Positions 24,340-32,557 of a DNA stretch of 41,691 bases are shown piece by piece (positions within the stretch are counted from its first letter, which is position 1; each line of letters starts with the position of its first letter). Under the pieces are notes generated by a model. The model was not told where the DNA came from, ran no database searches, and worked only from the letters and a program-made list of their open reading frames with translations. The stretch is from a bacterium (GTDB lineage: Bacteria > Actinomycetota > Acidimicrobiia > Spongiisociales > UBA5794), in contig JAAELU010000167.1 in NCBI GenBank assembly GCA_024226255.1, positions 1-41,691 of the forward strand, in the 5' to 3' direction. The translations under genes were made by a program, and so were the position numbers.

Positions 24340-25380
24340 ATGAGCGATTGGCCCTTTGAACCACCAATCAAACCGATGAAGGCGAAGATTCGGGTGAACC
24401 CGCCGGAGCCGCCCGGCTGGGTCTACGAGCCGAAATGGGACGGATTTCGGGCGATTGTATGGGCCGGTGACGAGCCACGGCTCGATAGTCGCTCGCTCAA
24501 GCCGCTGCTGCGTTACTTCCCGGAACTCCAGCCGGCCCTCGACCAGTTGCCCGCCGGCAGCGTCGTCGACACCGAGATCGTCGTCATAGTCAACGATGTG
24601 ACCGACTTTGGGGCGCTGCAGCAGCGGATCCATCCCGCCGAGTCGCGGGTCAACATGCTTTCGGAAGCGACCCCGGCTGAGATCGTCGCTTTCGATCTGC
24701 TGGCCGATCGGGGCGAGGACATCCGAGACCATCCATACGAGGAGCGCCGCGCCCGTCTCGAAGAGATGTTCAAAAAGCTCAATTACCCGTGGCATCTGAC
24801 CCCGGTTACCCGCAACTTCGAAGAGGCCACCCGCTGGTTCACCGAGTACGAGTCGGCCGGTTGCGACGGCATCATCGTGAAAGAGGCCGATCAACCGTAT
24901 GTCGAGGACAAACGAAACTGGATCAAGTGGAAGCACCGTCGCGACGCCGATTGTGTCGTTGGCGGCTACCGGATCCACAAGGATGGCGACAAGATTGGCT
25001 CGATCCTCCTCGGTCTCTACAACGACGACGGTGATCTCAGCTTCATCGGGCACTGCTCCGGTTTCTCCGATCACGACCGTGTCGAGCTGCTCAAACAGTT
25101 CGAGGCGATCCGCTCCGACGAGAGTTTTGGTGGACGCGGCGATGAGCCGGGGGTTCGCGTGCCGGGAGCACAGAGCCGCTGGTCCGGCGACAAGAACATG
25201 AACTGGGTTCCCGTCGATCCAGGCGTGGTTGTGCAAATCAGCTATGACCAGCTCGAGGGCAACCGGTTCCGTCACGCCACTCGCTTCGAACGGTGGCGTC
25301 CCGACAAGCCGCTTGAGGAATGCACTTTCGACCAACTGGAACGGCCTGAAGGGACCGGATTCAGCAACGTAGTTAACTGA
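24340..25380 (+). CDS. ATP-dependent DNA ligase (LigC-like)
   Basis: 346 residues, a minimal nucleotidyltransferase plus OB-fold ligase. The AMP-accepting lysine is K32 in EPKWDGFRAI (motif I). Further motifs are SVVDTEIVV (III), CDGIIVKEADQPY (IV) and RNWIKWKH (V), and the OB domain begins at ADCVVGGYRIHKDGDKIGSI. It joins nicked or broken DNA with ATP. The size without polymerase or nuclease domains matches mycobacterial LigC, linked to NHEJ and base excision repair. A LigD-type polymerase gene lies 5 kb downstream on the other strand; no Ku gene is present here. Start ATG 24340 lacks a clear ribosome site. Confidence 0.92.
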   Translation: MSDWPFEPPIKPMKAKIRVNPPEPPGWVYEPKWDGFRAIVWAGDEPRLDSRSLKPLLRYFPELQPALDQLPAGSVVDTEIVVIVNDVTDFGALQQRIHPAESRVNMLSEATPAEIVAFDLLADRGEDIRDHPYEERRARLEEMFKKLNYPWHLTPVTRNFEEATRWFTEYESAGCDGIIVKEADQPYVEDKRNWIKWKHRRDADCVVGGYRIHKDGDKIGSILLGLYNDDGDLSFIGHCSGFSDHDRVELLKQFEAIRSDESFGGRGDEPGVRVPGAQSRWSGDKNMNWVPVDPGVVVQISYDQLEGNRFRHATRFERWRPDKPLEECTFDQLERPEGTGFSNVVN

Positions 25381-25406
25381 GATCCAACAATCACGAAGGG
25401 ATCAAC

Positions 25407-25727
25407 ATGTACCTGGTTCGAAGAGTTTGGGTCACCAAACCTCGCGAGGCCCGCCGGGCCGCCACTGTGGTGGCCAAGATTGGCAAGGCATACGAGAACG
25501 CCGATCAGCGCCAGTCGGTGCGGGTGTACTTCAACAGTGGCACCACGCCGGGCGACAAGGATCGGGTGATCATGGAATGGATCGACGACAAACTCGAGTC
25601 CCCTTATCGAGCAGAGAACGAATATCCGGCTCCTGTGTCGGGACTGGGCGCTCAGCTGCGCGATCTCACGACTGAAAGCTGGATCGAGTTCTACGAGCTG
25701 CTCACCGAGGCCAAGTACCTCGAGTAG
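25407..25727 (+). CDS. Conserved small protein, possible dimeric alpha/beta-barrel fold
   Basis: 106 residues. AAGGGA lies 7 nt before the ATG. The pattern MYLVRRVWVTKPREARRAAT, KIGKAYENA, SVRVYFNSGTTPGDKDRVIM, then ESPYRAENEYP, reads as a beta-alpha-beta unit like NIPSNAP/ABM-type dimeric barrels. That fold call is my inference. There is no signal peptide and no catalytic motif. It follows the ligase gene by 26 bp in the same direction and may be co-transcribed. Confidence 0.65.
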   Translation: MYLVRRVWVTKPREARRAATVVAKIGKAYENADQRQSVRVYFNSGTTPGDKDRVIMEWIDDKLESPYRAENEYPAPVSGLGAQLRDLTTESWIEFYELLTEAKYLE

Positions 25728-25731
25728 CTAA

Positions 25732-27699
25732 TCACGGCACGCCGACTGTGGTTTCGCAGGATTTGGCGATGTCGGTTCCCGATCCGCCATAGCAAGTGTC
25801 GTTGTGGCGGCCACCCTTGAGCGTGTCGTCATCCGCTTGGCCGCGCAGCAAGTCGTCGCCGCGGCTACCTCTGATGGTGTCCTCACCCCGGCCGCCGAGC
25901 ACCGTGTCGCGGCCCAAGCCGGCATCGATGAAGTCGGCACCTCGGCCCCCTTCGATGTAGTCGCTGCCTCTGCCGCCCTCGATCGTATCGTTGCCACCGC
26001 CGCCGAAGATTCGATCGGAACCGCGGCCGCCGTCAATCACGTCGAACCCTTTGCCGGCACAGATCCTGTCGTCGCCGCCTCCGGCCTCGATCGTGTCCTT
26101 CCGGCCAAAGGTGACGATGACGTCGTCACCGTCGGTGCCGGTCACGGTATCGGCGCCGTTCGTTCCAACGATCGAGGCGAACTTGCCGTCACACTCCCAA
26201 CCGATCAGGACTGAATACAGCTCGTACACCTCGTCGATGTCCTGGTCGGCGATGTAGATCACGCGCCGTGAATCGGCCGTAATCACATACCTGTCCTCAC
26301 TCCGGCTGGTAACGCTCCCGAACTTGGGAAGCGGTGCATTGAGGCGGATCACGCTGCCGCCATTGATTGCAACGGAGAAGAGCTCATGGGAGTTGTTGGT
26401 GGTCTGATCTGCCAGGTAAACAACCCGGCTCGAGTCAGCGCTGACTCGGAACTCATCGATTTCGCCAAACCAGTCGAGCGGGCGGCTGAGCATGTGACTG
26501 CCTTCGCCATCCAGCTGAACCGAATAGACCGCTTTCCACCCAACGCCGAAGACGGCAAACTTGGAGTCGGCCGTCACCGTGAGCGGATAAATCTGCTTGC
26601 CGTGAGGGACCGGTGCGTCCAGAGCGACTGGAACGCCGCCGACGATCGGGACCGTGAACAAGTCACGGCCGCCCGCTCCGTCCCCACCGACGAATACCGC
26701 CGACTGCGAGTCGGGCGTCAGCGTGAACAACTCCGCTTCGCCAAGAGTCTCGACAGCGCCGCCGCCTAGCGGAGAAGACAACAGATTGCCGTCCTCTGTC
26801 CAAACAGCCCGCTGCGAGTCGGGTGAAATCGCGGACTCGCTCACGTTTCCGCTCAGGGCGACGTTTGGTCCGCCGGCAATCGGTGCAGAAACGAGGCTGT
26901 AGATGTCCTCCCCCTGATCGGAACGGAAGAGCACCCGACGTGAATCAGGCGAGATCTCGAAACTCTCTCCGAATGGGACGCCGGTTCCCAGCTCGACAGG
27001 TAGGCCACCTCCGGTCGGTATCGAAATCACGTCGCCATCAATCGCGAGAACTACCGTCCAGGCGGAGTCGGGGGAAACCTGTTCGCCGTAGAGATAGTCG
27101 AGGTGGGGCTCCGGTGGATACAGCCGAGTTACCGGCCCACCGGTCACAGGCACCGAGAACATTGCCATTTCTCTCATAGTCGTCAGATCGACTCGATAGA
27201 CCACGGTTTGCGAGTCCGGCGAAATGGTGAAGTCCCACTCGACCCAGGTGCCCAACTCGAGAGGCCCGCTGATCTTGATGGGGGTTCCGCCTCCGATAGG
27301 CACCGAGTACAGGTCCAACGTGCCGGTGGTGGCTGAGTGGCGCCCGTAAACGACTCGCGATGAGTCCGGTGTGATCTTGATACGCCCGACGGAGTCTCCA
27401 ACGGTGGACCCCGATGCCAGCAACACCGGCTCGCCTCCGGCAGACGGCACTGAGAAGAGTGCGTCCTTGTCTCGGGTGAGGTCAACGGTCAGGTAAACGA
27501 CGTACTTGCCATCAGGCGATACCTCCATGCGCCAGACGTCGTCGTCGGGATTCGTAAACCCGGAATTGAGCTGAATCGGGTCGCCTGGATCGCCGGTCGC
27601 CGGCTCAGAGGCATTGGCCGGCTCAGAGGCACCAGCGAGCGGCACCAGCGCCCATGTCATGAGCGCTCCGGCTAGAACCGCCACTCGGCTGCTGGCCAT
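25732..27699 (-). CDS. Secreted ten-repeat propeller-type protein with C-terminal RTX calcium-binding repeats (paralogue 2)
   Basis: 655 residues. A Sec signal peptide occupies about 1-26 (cleavage near AGASEP). Residues 50-520 hold ten units of 40-50 residues, each built round SPDS.RVVY...LFSVPI.GG, as in PD40/TolB-type propellers. Clear units begin MEVSPDGKYVVYL, FTISPDSQTVVYR, FRVSADSSRVVYLADQ and YVITADSRRVIYIADQ. After a Cys (IGWECDGK) come about eight RTX nonapeptides (GGGGNDTIEGGRGSDYIEGG and similar) that bind calcium in a beta-roll. It ends NDTCYGG...SCETTVGVP. Its stop lies 4 bp from the stop of the convergent gene. It follows its paralogue by 78 bp. No enzymatic domain; a binding or surface role is inferred. 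Confidence 0.85.
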   Translation of the reverse strand: MASSRVAVLAGALMTWALVPLAGASEPANASEPATGDPGDPIQLNSGFTNPDDDVWRMEVSPDGKYVVYLTVDLTRDKDALFSVPSAGGEPVLLASGSTVGDSVGRIKITPDSSRVVYGRHSATTGTLDLYSVPIGGGTPIKISGPLELGTWVEWDFTISPDSQTVVYRVDLTTMREMAMFSVPVTGGPVTRLYPPEPHLDYLYGEQVSPDSAWTVVLAIDGDVISIPTGGGLPVELGTGVPFGESFEISPDSRRVLFRSDQGEDIYSLVSAPIAGGPNVALSGNVSESAISPDSQRAVWTEDGNLLSSPLGGGAVETLGEAELFTLTPDSQSAVFVGGDGAGGRDLFTVPIVGGVPVALDAPVPHGKQIYPLTVTADSKFAVFGVGWKAVYSVQLDGEGSHMLSRPLDWFGEIDEFRVSADSSRVVYLADQTTNNSHELFSVAINGGSVIRLNAPLPKFGSVTSRSEDRYVITADSRRVIYIADQDIDEVYELYSVLIGWECDGKFASIVGTNGADTVTGTDGDDVIVTFGRKDTIEAGGGDDRICAGKGFDVIDGGRGSDRIFGGGGNDTIEGGRGSDYIEGGRGADFIDAGLGRDTVLGGRGEDTIRGSRGDDLLRGQADDDTLKGGRHNDTCYGGSGTDIAKSCETTVGVP

Positions 27700-27777
27700 T
27701 TGGTCCCCGGCCCAGGGTGATCGACGCCCGAATTGCCATGCCCGGGCCTACCTCAAATTTACACCATGGCCTAGCTC

Positions 27778-29886
27778 TCAGGGCACGCTGATTGTCGTTT
27801 CGCAGTTCTTGGCAGTGTCGGTTCCCGGTCCGCCGTAACAAGTGTCGGTCTTGCTGCCGCCCTTGAGGGTGTCCTTGCCGGCGCCCCCGCGCAGTTCGTC
27901 GTTTCCGCCGTTGCCGAACAGCAGATCGTTGCCGTCGCGTCCAAGGATGGTGTCCTTGCCGGTACTGCCCTCGACGGTGTCGTCACCATCGCCGCCATCG
28001 ATGTAGTCGGCACCGCCACCCGAACCTATGGCGTCGTTGCCGGCGCCACCCTCAATGTGGTCGGACTGGCCTCCGCCGTTGATCACGTCGTGGCCGTTGG
28101 CTCCAAAAATGCGATCGGAGCCCTTGCCGCCGCTGAGCGTATCGTGGCCACTGCCGCCGCAGATCCGGTCGTCACCGTTCTTCCCGTATGCGGTGTCGTC
28201 TCCGCCGAACAGCAGAAACGCATCGTCGCCGTTGGTGCCGGTGAATTGATCATCACCGGCGGTGCCAACGTATGTGGCCGCGACGCCGTCACATTTTGAG
28301 CGGATTGACACTGAGAAGAGCTCGTCGACGCTGTTGGTGAGCTGATCGCCCACGAACACGACCTTCGCTGAGTCCGAGGAAACCACGAAACCCGGCAACG
28401 CGTCTCCTCCGCTGGGGAACGTCCCCGAGATACGTTCCGCATTCCCGGCGCGCAGCGGCACCGAGAACAACTCAAAGACGTCGTTGGTCCGCTGATCGGA
28501 GTAGTAGACAGCGTGATCCGAATCGGGAGAGACGGCTAGACCGATCACGTCGCCGCCGGCCGGCAGTGCGTCGTTGAGGACCCGCGGGGTACCGCCACCG
28601 ATCTTGACCACAAACAGCTCGTCCACGTTGTCGGCGTTGGCATCAGCCCGGTACACCACCCGTGCCGAGTCGGGCGTGATCATGAAATCGGCGGTGGTCG
28701 TCCGGCCGGCGACAAGGGGGTCGTTGAGCCGCACGGCGCCGCCGCCGTTGATAGGTGCCGAGTACAGGTCGAACGTGTCATCGACAGTGTGGTCGACTCG
28801 CATCACCACCTTCGATGAGTTGGGAGCGATCAAGAACTCACCGACGTTGCCGTTGAGTTGGAGCGTTCCGTTGAGCGTGACCGGGGTTCCTCCATCGATT
28901 TCAACAGAGAACAGTTCGTCGGTTCCGGCCGTGTTCTCGTCGGCCCGATAGACGACGCGCGACGAGTCGGCGGCAACGGCAAAATCCTTGACTTCGGCTG
29001 TAGCCGGCAGCGTGTCATTGAGCCGCGTGTTACTCCCGCCGCCGATCAGCACGGAGTAGACCTCGTCGATGCCGTCGGTGTCCTGGTCCGCCCGATACAC
29101 AACTCGGGTCGAGTTTCCAGATATTTCGAAGGAGCTGTTGACGTCTCCGCCCGTGGTGAGGTCGGGATTCAGGCGGGTCGCTGCCGCCCCGCCGGCGATG
29201 GGAGCCGAGAACAGTTCGTTCTCGTTGAGGGTGTTCTCATCGGCGAGGTAGACAACCCGAGCCGAGTCCGGCGATACGGCGAAGCCGAGTTTGACGTTGG
29301 CCCCGCCGGGCATGTCGGAGTTCAGTCGGACGCTTGGTCCGGATCCTGTGATCGTCGCTGAATACAGCTCCTGCCTGCCGTCCGTGTCTTCATCGGCGGT
29401 GTAGATGACTCGAGACGAGTCGGGCGAAATCACAAAACCACTCACGTCACCGTCCGCGACCAGAGCGTCGTTGAGTGTTACCGACTCTCCGCTGCCGTCG
29501 ATGGCCGCAGAGAACAATTCGAAGACGTTGTCGTTGGTTTCATCGGCGATGTAGACCACGCGGGTCGAGTCGGGAGAGATCGCAAAGCCGAAGACTGCGC
29601 CGCCGCTTGGCAAGTCATCGTTGACACGCGTCGGGGTGCCGCCACCGATAGGTGCCGAGAACAGCTCCCATACGCTGTCGGCGTTCTGATCGGCCCGGTA
29701 CACAACCCGCGATCCATCGTCGGAGATCAAGAAACCGTTCGGTGACAACACGTCTCCACCCGAGACCAGGGCCCCGTTGAGGCGCACCGGTGACCCGGGA
29801 TCGCCGGGGCCGGCCCCGGCAACTGGAATTCCAATGATCGTCGATACGACGGCGACGATGGCTACGACTATCCGCACGCGCTGCAC
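27778..29886 (-). CDS. Secreted ten-repeat propeller-type protein with C-terminal RTX calcium-binding repeats (paralogue 1)
   Basis: 702 residues from GTG 29886, with AGGGAG 8 nt upstream. The signal peptide ends near VAGAGPG (about residue 25). Ten very regular units of 47-51 residues follow, each of the type FAISPDSTRVVYIADET...ELFSAPIGGG...LNDAL. After the last unit comes ISIRSKCDG, then YVGTAGDDQFTGTNGDDAF and about nine RTX nonapeptides such as GGDGDD and GGAGND. The end is DTCYGGPGTDTAKNCETT. The repeats are better preserved than in paralogue 2, consistent with recent repeat expansion, yet both carry ten. RTX modules fold on meeting external calcium. A function in adhesion, matrix or binding is inference. 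Confidence 0.87.
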   Translation of the reverse strand: MQRVRIVVAIVAVVSTIIGIPVAGAGPGDPGSPVRLNGALVSGGDVLSPNGFLISDDGSRVVYRADQNADSVWELFSAPIGGGTPTRVNDDLPSGGAVFGFAISPDSTRVVYIADETNDNVFELFSAAIDGSGESVTLNDALVADGDVSGFVISPDSSRVIYTADEDTDGRQELYSATITGSGPSVRLNSDMPGGANVKLGFAVSPDSARVVYLADENTLNENELFSAPIAGGAAATRLNPDLTTGGDVNSSFEISGNSTRVVYRADQDTDGIDEVYSVLIGGGSNTRLNDTLPATAEVKDFAVAADSSRVVYRADENTAGTDELFSVEIDGGTPVTLNGTLQLNGNVGEFLIAPNSSKVVMRVDHTVDDTFDLYSAPINGGGAVRLNDPLVAGRTTTADFMITPDSARVVYRADANADNVDELFVVKIGGGTPRVLNDALPAGGDVIGLAVSPDSDHAVYYSDQRTNDVFELFSVPLRAGNAERISGTFPSGGDALPGFVVSSDSAKVVFVGDQLTNSVDELFSVSIRSKCDGVAATYVGTAGDDQFTGTNGDDAFLLFGGDDTAYGKNGDDRICGGSGHDTLSGGKGSDRIFGANGHDVINGGGQSDHIEGGAGNDAIGSGGGADYIDGGDGDDTVEGSTGKDTILGRDGNDLLFGNGGNDELRGGAGKDTLKGGSKTDTCYGGPGTDTAKNCETTISVP

Positions 29887-29987
29887 TGCTGGGCTCCCTG
29901 CCGAATTGGGTACAGGAAGACCCTACCGAGCGAGCCCCGGATTCCGATGCCTTGCCTGGCGCCGGATTATCTGGTGCTCAAGGATGG

Positions 29988-30479
29988 CTATTCGTTGTTG
30001 GAGATCATGCTCAGGACACCGGCGGCTGCTACCAGCACAGTCCCTGCCATCAAGACGAAGAACCCGATTCCGACTGCGACCGTCCAAGCGGAGACCCCGG
30101 GGGCCCCACCTGCCGCAGCTTGGGCGAAGCCCGCCTCGAGCGTCTCGGCACTGTCAGAAGCGTCGAGCGCCTTGACGATTGCGTAGGCGAGAAGAGCAAC
30201 GCCGATGACGGCGGTAGTGCCGGCCATGGTGTTGTCGTACGGCATCGAGCGATCCGGCATGAGTGCAATCGCCACCACGGCAATGATGAGAATCACGAGG
30301 AGAACTTGGGCCCAGCCGTCGAGGCCGCCCCAAATGGTCGGGATCCCGTCAGGGAAGGCTGCACCGGATGCATTCAAGGCCGCAAGGACCCCCTCACCGT
30401 CTGTCGACAACCCACTAAAAAAGAGCCCAAGTACGCCGATTACGACTCCGGCCAATGCCATCAGGCGATGCAGATGCAT
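29988..30479 (-). CDS. Four-helix membrane protein, unknown function
   Basis: 163 residues from ATG 30479, chosen for the GAGGAGG site 5-6 nt upstream; the frame is open to 30686, inside the convergent-side spacer and ligD-type gene. Helices are likely at 5-25 (LMALAGVVIGVLGLFFSGLS), 55-75 (GWAQVLLVILIIAVVAIALM), 80-100 and 135-160 (VAVGIGFFVLMAGTVLVAAA). Between helices 1 and 2 is a Gly/Asp-rich loop. No family was recognised. It is transcribed toward the propeller/RTX genes, 101 bp upstream of them, and might serve their export or anchoring; this is speculative. Confidence 0.65.
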   Translation of the reverse strand: MHLHRLMALAGVVIGVLGLFFSGLSTDGEGVLAALNASGAAFPDGIPTIWGGLDGWAQVLLVILIIAVVAIALMPDRSMPYDNTMAGTTAVIGVALLAYAIVKALDASDSAETLEAGFAQAAAGGAPGVSAWTVAVGIGFFVLMAGTVLVAAAGVLSMISNNE

Positions 30480-30555
30480 GCCGTCCTCCTCTGAATCCCA
30501 CTCCACTTTCTGATAGGAGGCTACGGAGCAGGAGGCCCCGGGCGCAACCCGGGCG

Positions 30556-31551
30556 CTAGTCGTCCCAGTTCTCGGCGACCTTCTTCGATGGCTGCACCCT
30601 TGGTGGTTCGCCGGGCATTTTCGGATAGTGGGGCGGCCACGGTGCTTCGCCGAGGCCTCGCTCTTCGTCGGCGGCCACCATGTCAAGCAGTGTTTCGATC
30701 CGACCCGCCGCGTTATCGATAGTGGCCGTCAGGTCACCGACGTCGGCCCAACGGTCCTTGAACGTCATCAGGTCGATGGCCTTGTGATCGATTGATGGCA
30801 GTTCGTCCCAGGTGAACGGCGTCGAAACCAGCCCGGTGTGTCGAATCGAGTAGGCCGAAGCAATCGTCTTGTCCCAAGCGTTCTGGTTGTAATCGATGAA
30901 GACGCCGTCGCGTTCCTCTTTCCACCATGCCGTCGTGGCGAGGGGATGACGTCGCTCCAACTCTCTTGCCAGGGCCAATCCGGCCCGCCGCACTTGGTAG
31001 TAGTCCCACTCGGGCTCGAGCCGTACGTAGACATGGATTCCACGATTGCCGGATGTCTTGGGCCATCCGACGAGCCCGACTTCGTCGAGGAACTCTTTGA
31101 CTGCACCGGCGACCTCCCGGGCTGCCTCGAAGTTGTGTCCTTCGGTGGGGTCGAGGTCGAGCCGCAACTCGTCGGGATGCTCCAGATCGCCGGCGCGGGC
31201 ATTCCACGGGTTGAGGTCGAGACAGTTCTGCTGCGCCATCCAGACGACGTCACCCTCGTCGAGTGGAGCGAACATCCGGCCCGGCCGGGCTGATGGGAAC
31301 GTGACGTCCACGAGGTTGCGGGCGCCCTTGGGTCTCTTGACGAATAGCGGTCGCTGACCGACCCCGGCATTCCACCGTTTCAGCAGGCAGGGGCGGTCGT
31401 ACACGCCGCGCAGCGCCCCCTCGATGCACATCATGAAGTGCTCGACCACGTCGAGTTTTGTCCATCCCTGGTCGGGGAACATCACCTTGTCGATGCTCGA
31501 GATCCTCACGTCCCGATCAGAAATCGTGAACGTCTTGGTGGCGCCTGCCAT
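30556..31551 (-). CDS. LigD-type DNA polymerase/primase domain protein (stand-alone PolDom)
   Basis: 331 residues of the archaeo-eukaryotic primase-like polymerase seen in LigD. The start of the domain is RDVRISSIDKVMFPDQGWTK. The metal-binding acidic motif is RLDLDP (130-135), and the conserved SGNRGIHVYV (167-176) contacts the nucleotide. ISAYSIRHTGLVSTPFTWDE-like residues near 240 and the DR region after 270 follow the family. PolDom fills gaps and adds ribonucleotides during end joining. Here it is a separate gene rather than fused to ligase, as in several actinobacteria. The LigC-like ligase is 5 kb away. No Ku is visible in the window. Confidence 0.9.
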   Translation of the reverse strand: MAGATKTFTISDRDVRISSIDKVMFPDQGWTKLDVVEHFMMCIEGALRGVYDRPCLLKRWNAGVGQRPLFVKRPKGARNLVDVTFPSARPGRMFAPLDEGDVVWMAQQNCLDLNPWNARAGDLEHPDELRLDLDPTEGHNFEAAREVAGAVKEFLDEVGLVGWPKTSGNRGIHVYVRLEPEWDYYQVRRAGLALARELERRHPLATTAWWKEERDGVFIDYNQNAWDKTIASAYSIRHTGLVSTPFTWDELPSIDHKAIDLMTFKDRWADVGDLTATIDNAAGRIETLLDMVAADEERGLGEAPWPPHYPKMPGEPPRVQPSKKVAENWDD

Positions 31552-31631
31552 GGGGGCGAGTCTATGCGAGCGTTCGTTGTGCTCAAACGCACCGACATGG
31601 AGCTATGTCTGCACAGTCGACGCCGCCGACT

Positions 31632-32426
31632 TCAGACGACTTCGAGTTGGCGGGCCCGATCGATGTCGTCGTAGTCGGGAGAAGGAGGCGGCTTCGGAGG
31701 CTGGACGGGGGCTCCGTTGAGGATCATCACGCCGATTCGTGCCACCCGCCATGCAACGATCGTTGTGGCGATTGCCGCCATGATGAAGAGGAATACCACG
31801 ACGGCGCCACGTGCCGAGGCACCGATGGACCCAACCGCACCGTCGATGCTGGAGCGGATCTCAGCTCCGACCGATCCGACGGCGTCCTGAATGCTGGAAT
31901 CGATGTCGATGTCGAGGAATTCGTTGACCAGGCCCACGCCGCCTTCGGCCGATGCCAGCCCAGGAACGGCGATTTCACCAGAAACGGTGTCGGCTCGTCC
32001 GTCGGTGTCCACCACCGTGAGAGTGACGACGTAGGCGCCATACTCGGAGTAGTCGTGGACGACCCGATCCCCGCGGTCGCCAGAAGAGTCGCCAAAGTCC
32101 CACTGCCATTGATCGATCGCGGCGGATCCATCGACGGATGTTGACTGGAGTCGAACGCGGTACACGGGCGGTTCGAGTGCCTCAACGACGATGGCTTCCC
32201 AGCCGAACCGGGCGATCGGATCTGTCTGATCAGCCGAGGCGGCAACGAGTGGCGCTGTCGGCCTTTCCTCCTCGGGAAACCAGTTGTTGTAGGCGTTGAC
32301 TGGATTGGTCAGGATCGGGAACAGGGTGAAGAAGACCACCATGAAGAGAGCGAGGCCGGCGAGAACCAAGCCGCTTCCCATCATGGTGGTCCACTGCGGC
32401 CTGCGTTCTGCGTAGCCGTGGATCAC
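31632..32426 (-). CDS. PKD-domain membrane protein
   Basis: 264 residues. The first helix (about 17-40, GSGLVLAGLALFMVVFFTLF) places the next part outside. Residues 70-152 form a PKD beta-sandwich, with the signature DQWQWDFGDSSGDRG, HDYSEYGAYVVTLTV and DTDGRADT. Then comes a repeated amphipathic segment (SSIQDAVGSVGAEIRSSIDG), and a second helix at 208-230. The tail is Pro-rich and cytoplasmic. PKD domains mediate protein or glycan contacts at the cell surface. Start GTG 32426 has AGGGA almost touching it, so the start is uncertain. The overall role is unknown. Confidence 0.75.
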   Translation of the reverse strand: MIHGYAERRPQWTTMMGSGLVLAGLALFMVVFFTLFPILTNPVNAYNNWFPEEERPTAPLVAASADQTDPIARFGWEAIVVEALEPPVYRVRLQSTSVDGSAAIDQWQWDFGDSSGDRGDRVVHDYSEYGAYVVTLTVVDTDGRADTVSGEIAVPGLASAEGGVGLVNEFLDIDIDSSIQDAVGSVGAEIRSSIDGAVGSIGASARGAVVVFLFIMAAIATTIVAWRVARIGVMILNGAPVQPPKPPPSPDYDDIDRARQLEVV

Positions 32427-32557
32427 TCCCTACCTGTCGGCCGGAGGTGACCTGGTGTTAGCGACTCCGCGGGCCGTCGGCAGCGGCTCCCCGGCGATCA
32501 AGTGTGGGGAAAACACCGCATATCGGCGTGTCTAGGCACAACGAACGAGTCCTCACG

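Noticed and set aside
25790-29880. Dense DNA repeats that might suggest a CRISPR or satellite array
   Set aside because: The periodicity (about 145 bp and 27 bp) is that of protein propeller units and RTX nonapeptides within intact reading frames.
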